Shown here: positions 13,409 to 15,717 of the stretch, in pieces
Numbering within the stretch: the stretch's first letter is position 1
How the letters are laid out: each line of letters starts with the position of its first letter
Source of the DNA: Ilumatobacteraceae bacterium
GTDB lineage: Bacteria > Actinomycetota > Acidimicrobiia > Acidimicrobiales > Ilumatobacteraceae
DNA: 15,717 nt
Direction: 5' to 3'
NCBI GenBank assembly: GCA_023257035.1
Contig: JALRDI010000117.1
Coordinates: forward strand, 1-15,717
The notes under the pieces: generated by a model
Database searches by the model: none
Told to the model about the DNA's origin: nothing
What the model saw: the letters and a program-made list of their open reading frames with translations, nothing else
Made by a program: the position numbers and the translations under genes

Positions 13409-15142
13409 ATGGCTACACAGTCGCTCTACCGTCGTTACAGACCGCGCCGCTTCGATGAGTTGCGCGGCCAAGAACACATCGTGCATGCGTTGCGCGAAGC
13501 GGTGAAAGCAGGTCGTGAGGGTCAGGCATATCTTTTCTCAGGTCCTCGCGGAACCGGTAAGACGACAACTGCCCGAATTCTCGCAAAAGTTCTTAACTGC
13601 ACTAACCCTGCAGATGGTGAGCCCTGCTGCGAATGTGACTCATGCACGGCGGTCGAACGCGGAAATAGCTACGACGTATTCGAGCTTGATGCAGCATCAA
13701 ACAACTCGGTCGAAGATATTCGCAGCCTGATCGACAAGGTTTCGCTTGGCACCCCGGGTCGGCACAAGGTGTACATCCTTGACGAGGTTCACATGTTGAG
13801 TGCTGGAGCCTCGGCGGCCTTGCTGAAAGTTCTCGAAGAACCGCCAGAGCATGTCGTGTTCGTGCTTGCTACCACCGACCCTCAAAAACTGAAAGACACC
13901 ATTCGGTCGCGAACCCAACATCTTCAGTTTCACCTTCTTCCAAGCGACACGCTTGCAGAGCACATCAAATGGGTTGCGAACGACGCTGGTATCGAACTTA
14001 ACGAGCACATCATTGATGCCGCTCTCTCAAAAGGCGGCGGCTCCGCTCGTGACACGCTCTCCGCGCTCGAGCTACTTGCTGCAGGCGGAAGTGATGTCGA
14101 CGACTCAATTGACCTTTCTGAGTTCATCCGAGCGCTCGTCGATGCCGATACCGGCATTGCGCTGAGTGCAACTGCTCATGCGGTATCGAACGGCCATGAT
14201 CCCAGAACCCTATGCGAAGAGTTATTGCGTCACCTGAGAGATTTGTTCCTGTCGGTGATGTCACCTGAACTTGTTTCGGTTCGCCACGATCATCTCGACG
14301 AACTTGCCACCACCGCACGAGACGTCGGCACTGCATCAATTGTTCGAGCGATGGAACGACTCGGAGCCGCCCTCGTTGAAATGCGTTTCGCACCAGACCC
14401 TCGCATCATGCTCGAGATCGCTCTTGTCCAACTCACCCGCGATGAGGGAGCTGACGATCAGTCTGCGCTGCTCGCTCGAATCGAACGTCTTGAACGAAGC
14501 GTGGCCGAGGGCGCAACAAAACCACAGCGAGAGACTCCTCGTAGTTCATCTGGAAAAGCGGTTGTTGGTGGGCGTGCTCGACGGCCAGATCCGAGTGGCG
14601 CGATAACGCGGCCGCAGCCCGAAGCGACACAAGCTCCATCCGCGCCAGACCCTGCGCCCGAACGGCAATCTGCCCCTACCGAATCCGAGCCTGTCGCACA
14701 ACAACCGCAATCTTCCACAACGCCCGCCCATCACGATTCGCCGTCGGTGAGTTCAGTCTGGGCAGACAGCATTCGGACATCGCTCTCAGGAATGGCAAGA
14801 GCACTCTTCGCTCCTGCATCAATTGGTGCAGTCCAGACGACTGAGGCAGGACTCTCGGTGGAGCTTCTTCTTCCAAGCGAAGTACACGCCCAAAAGTGCA
14901 GCGCTCATCGAGATGCAGTCCAACAGCAGTTTGCACAGTCTCTCGGAACTGTCGTCGAACTCACCTTGAGCGTTGAGCGAGCAACATCGTCGCCTGAATC
15001 AGCTCGACCGGCTGACATCGTCGAAGAACCAATCGACCCCAACGACATCATCGATGCTCCAGCAACCCCACAGCGAAGCCCTGAAGAAGAGATCGCTGAC
15101 ATCTTCCCTGGCACCCGACTTATCACTCCGACAGACGACTGA
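13409..15142 (+). CDS. dnaX: DNA polymerase III subunit gamma/tau
   Basis: DnaX is the motor of the clamp loader that places the beta clamp on primed DNA. The 577-residue protein has QSLYRRYRPRRFDELRGQEH at the start, Walker A GPRGTGKT (45-52), a zinc module (Cys64, Cys73/74, Cys76, Cys79), Walker B with YILDEVHMLSAG, and sensor 1 region LATTDPQKLKDTIRSRTQHL. SRT stands in place of the common SRC arginine-finger motif, retaining the Arg. A Pro/Ser/Gln-rich linker (about 370-450) separates the ATPase core from a C-terminal tau-like domain. I saw no A-rich slippery site of the E. coli type, so a frameshifted gamma form is not indicated. ATG 13409 is preferred to GTG 13397, which lies inside the -10 box. 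Confidence 0.96.
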   Translation: MATQSLYRRYRPRRFDELRGQEHIVHALREAVKAGREGQAYLFSGPRGTGKTTTARILAKVLNCTNPADGEPCCECDSCTAVERGNSYDVFELDAASNNSVEDIRSLIDKVSLGTPGRHKVYILDEVHMLSAGASAALLKVLEEPPEHVVFVLATTDPQKLKDTIRSRTQHLQFHLLPSDTLAEHIKWVANDAGIELNEHIIDAALSKGGGSARDTLSALELLAAGGSDVDDSIDLSEFIRALVDADTGIALSATAHAVSNGHDPRTLCEELLRHLRDLFLSVMSPELVSVRHDHLDELATTARDVGTASIVRAMERLGAALVEMRFAPDPRIMLEIALVQLTRDEGADDQSALLARIERLERSVAEGATKPQRETPRSSSGKAVVGGRARRPDPSGAITRPQPEATQAPSAPDPAPERQSAPTESEPVAQQPQSSTTPAHHDSPSVSSVWADSIRTSLSGMARALFAPASIGAVQTTEAGLSVELLLPSEVHAQKCSAHRDAVQQQFAQSLGTVVELTLSVERATSSPESARPADIVEEPIDPNDIIDAPATPQRSPEEEIADIFPGTRLITPTDD

Positions 15143-15144
15143 AC

Positions 15145-15717
15145 ATGGCTGCAGTCCACACACCTCCCGTTCAAACCCTTATCGATGAACTCGGTCGTCT
15201 TCCTGGCATCGGGCCGAAGTCGGCTCAACGAATTGCCTTTCACCTACTCAAAATTCCAGATGTCGATGCCAACCGACTCTCTGATGCGATTCGCGAGGCG
15301 AAAGCTCGAGTCCAATTTTGCGAACGCTGTTTCAACGTCGCAGAAAGCGCACTGTGCCCAATCTGTGCTGATGAGCGTCGAGATAGTACGACGCTGTGTG
15401 TCGTCGAAGAATCTCGTGACATCATCGCGATTGAACGAACCGGAGAATTCAGAGGTCGGTACCACGTACTTCTTGGGGCAATGAATCCACTTGAGGGCAT
15501 TGGCCCTGACCAACTCAAAATCCGTGAACTTCTTGCCCGCCTTGGTCCCGAACAGGTCACTGAGGTTGTCATCTGCACAAACCCAAATACCGAAGGCGAG
15601 GTCACTGCGATGTACCTCGCTCGAATGTTGTCACCGCTTGGTATCACCGTTTCACGCCTCGCAAGCGGTCTCCCAGTCGGCGGTGATCTTGAGTACGCAG
15701 ACGAACTGACATTGGGA
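15145..15717 (+). CDS. recR: recombination protein RecR, 3' end beyond window
   Basis: RecR works with RecF/RecO to load RecA on gaps. The visible 191 codons cover nearly the whole protein (normally about 200 residues): helix-hairpin-helix LPGIGPKSAQRIAFHLL (19-35), zinc finger Cys59, Cys62, Cys71, Cys74 (FCERCFNVAESALCPICAD), and the Toprim domain starting with VVEESRDIIAIE and holding TNPNTEGEVTAMYLA. The last few codons, usually ending after GDLEYADELTL, are cut off by the window edge. It begins 2 nt after the dnaX stop without its own ribosome site, so coupled translation is likely. The small DNA-binding gene ybaB, often between these two, is absent. Confidence 0.96.
   Translation, partial: MAAVHTPPVQTLIDELGRLPGIGPKSAQRIAFHLLKIPDVDANRLSDAIREAKARVQFCERCFNVAESALCPICADERRDSTTLCVVEESRDIIAIERTGEFRGRYHVLLGAMNPLEGIGPDQLKIRELLARLGPEQVTEVVICTNPNTEGEVTAMYLARMLSPLGITVSRLASGLPVGGDLEYADELTLG

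Noticed and set aside
1..15717. A new defence, mobile or biosynthetic system
   Set aside because: I looked for transposases, integrases, restriction or toxin genes, clustered repeats and synthase modules on both strands and found none. The genes are mostly core metabolism, repair and replication.

Overview
The window is chromosomal DNA of an actinobacterium, most likely of the class Acidimicrobiia or a close relative. The clues are: a MeaA-type ethylmalonyl-CoA mutase; a short acyl-CoA carboxylase epsilon subunit, a protein almost confined to Actinobacteria, beside the beta subunit; the second aspartate-rich motif of the prenyl synthase in the actinobacterial form DDVMGAFGD; Thr-rich low-complexity linkers in both exported proteins; and many starts lacking a Shine-Dalgarno but with a TANNNT hexamer 6-8 nt before the start codon, as in leaderless actinobacterial transcripts. 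GC content looks mid-50s by eye. Species is not determinable from this piece. I see no tRNA, rRNA, CRISPR array, transposase, phage gene or toxin-antitoxin pair. This is mainly a housekeeping region, and I do not see a convincing new multi-gene system.

Layout. (1) 1-1515: a CoA-pyrophosphatase-like NUDIX hydrolase (+) converges on a peptidase-S51/amidotransferase-fold protein (-) over a perfect hairpin. (2) 1516-4402 (+): a promoter drives a 41-codon remnant of a 3-hydroxyacyl-CoA dehydrogenase, then aat (N-end-rule aminoacyl transferase) and the ethylmalonyl-CoA mutase, with abutting or overlapping reading frames. (3) 4389-5519 (-): an Fe(II)/2-oxoglutarate oxygenase-like protein, overlapping the mutase tail-to-tail, preceded by a LysM lipoprotein. 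(4) 5578-7139 (+): two coupled alpha/beta-hydrolase-fold genes, the first with a complete triad, the second without nucleophile or His. (5) 13344-7160 (-): a nearly gapless run of a CopC/CopD-like membrane protein, acyl-CoA carboxylase beta, epsilon subunit, xseA, xseB and a polyprenyl synthase. (6) 13409-15717 (+): dnaX followed after 2 nt by recR, which runs off the window end and lacks the usual ybaB gene between them.

Functional links. The mutase and the carboxylase point to acyl-CoA metabolism through ethylmalonyl-, methylmalonyl- or propionyl-CoA. The biotinylated alpha subunit and crotonyl-CoA carboxylase/reductase are not in the window. XseA and XseB form exonuclease VII; DnaX and RecR serve replication and recombinational repair. 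The most interesting points are the dehydrogenase remnant that keeps an apparently intact promoter, three proteins that lost signature catalytic or metal-binding residues (S51-like, second hydrolase, CopC-like domain), a Val in place of a specificity Asp in the carboxylase, and the recurring leaderless-promoter architecture.
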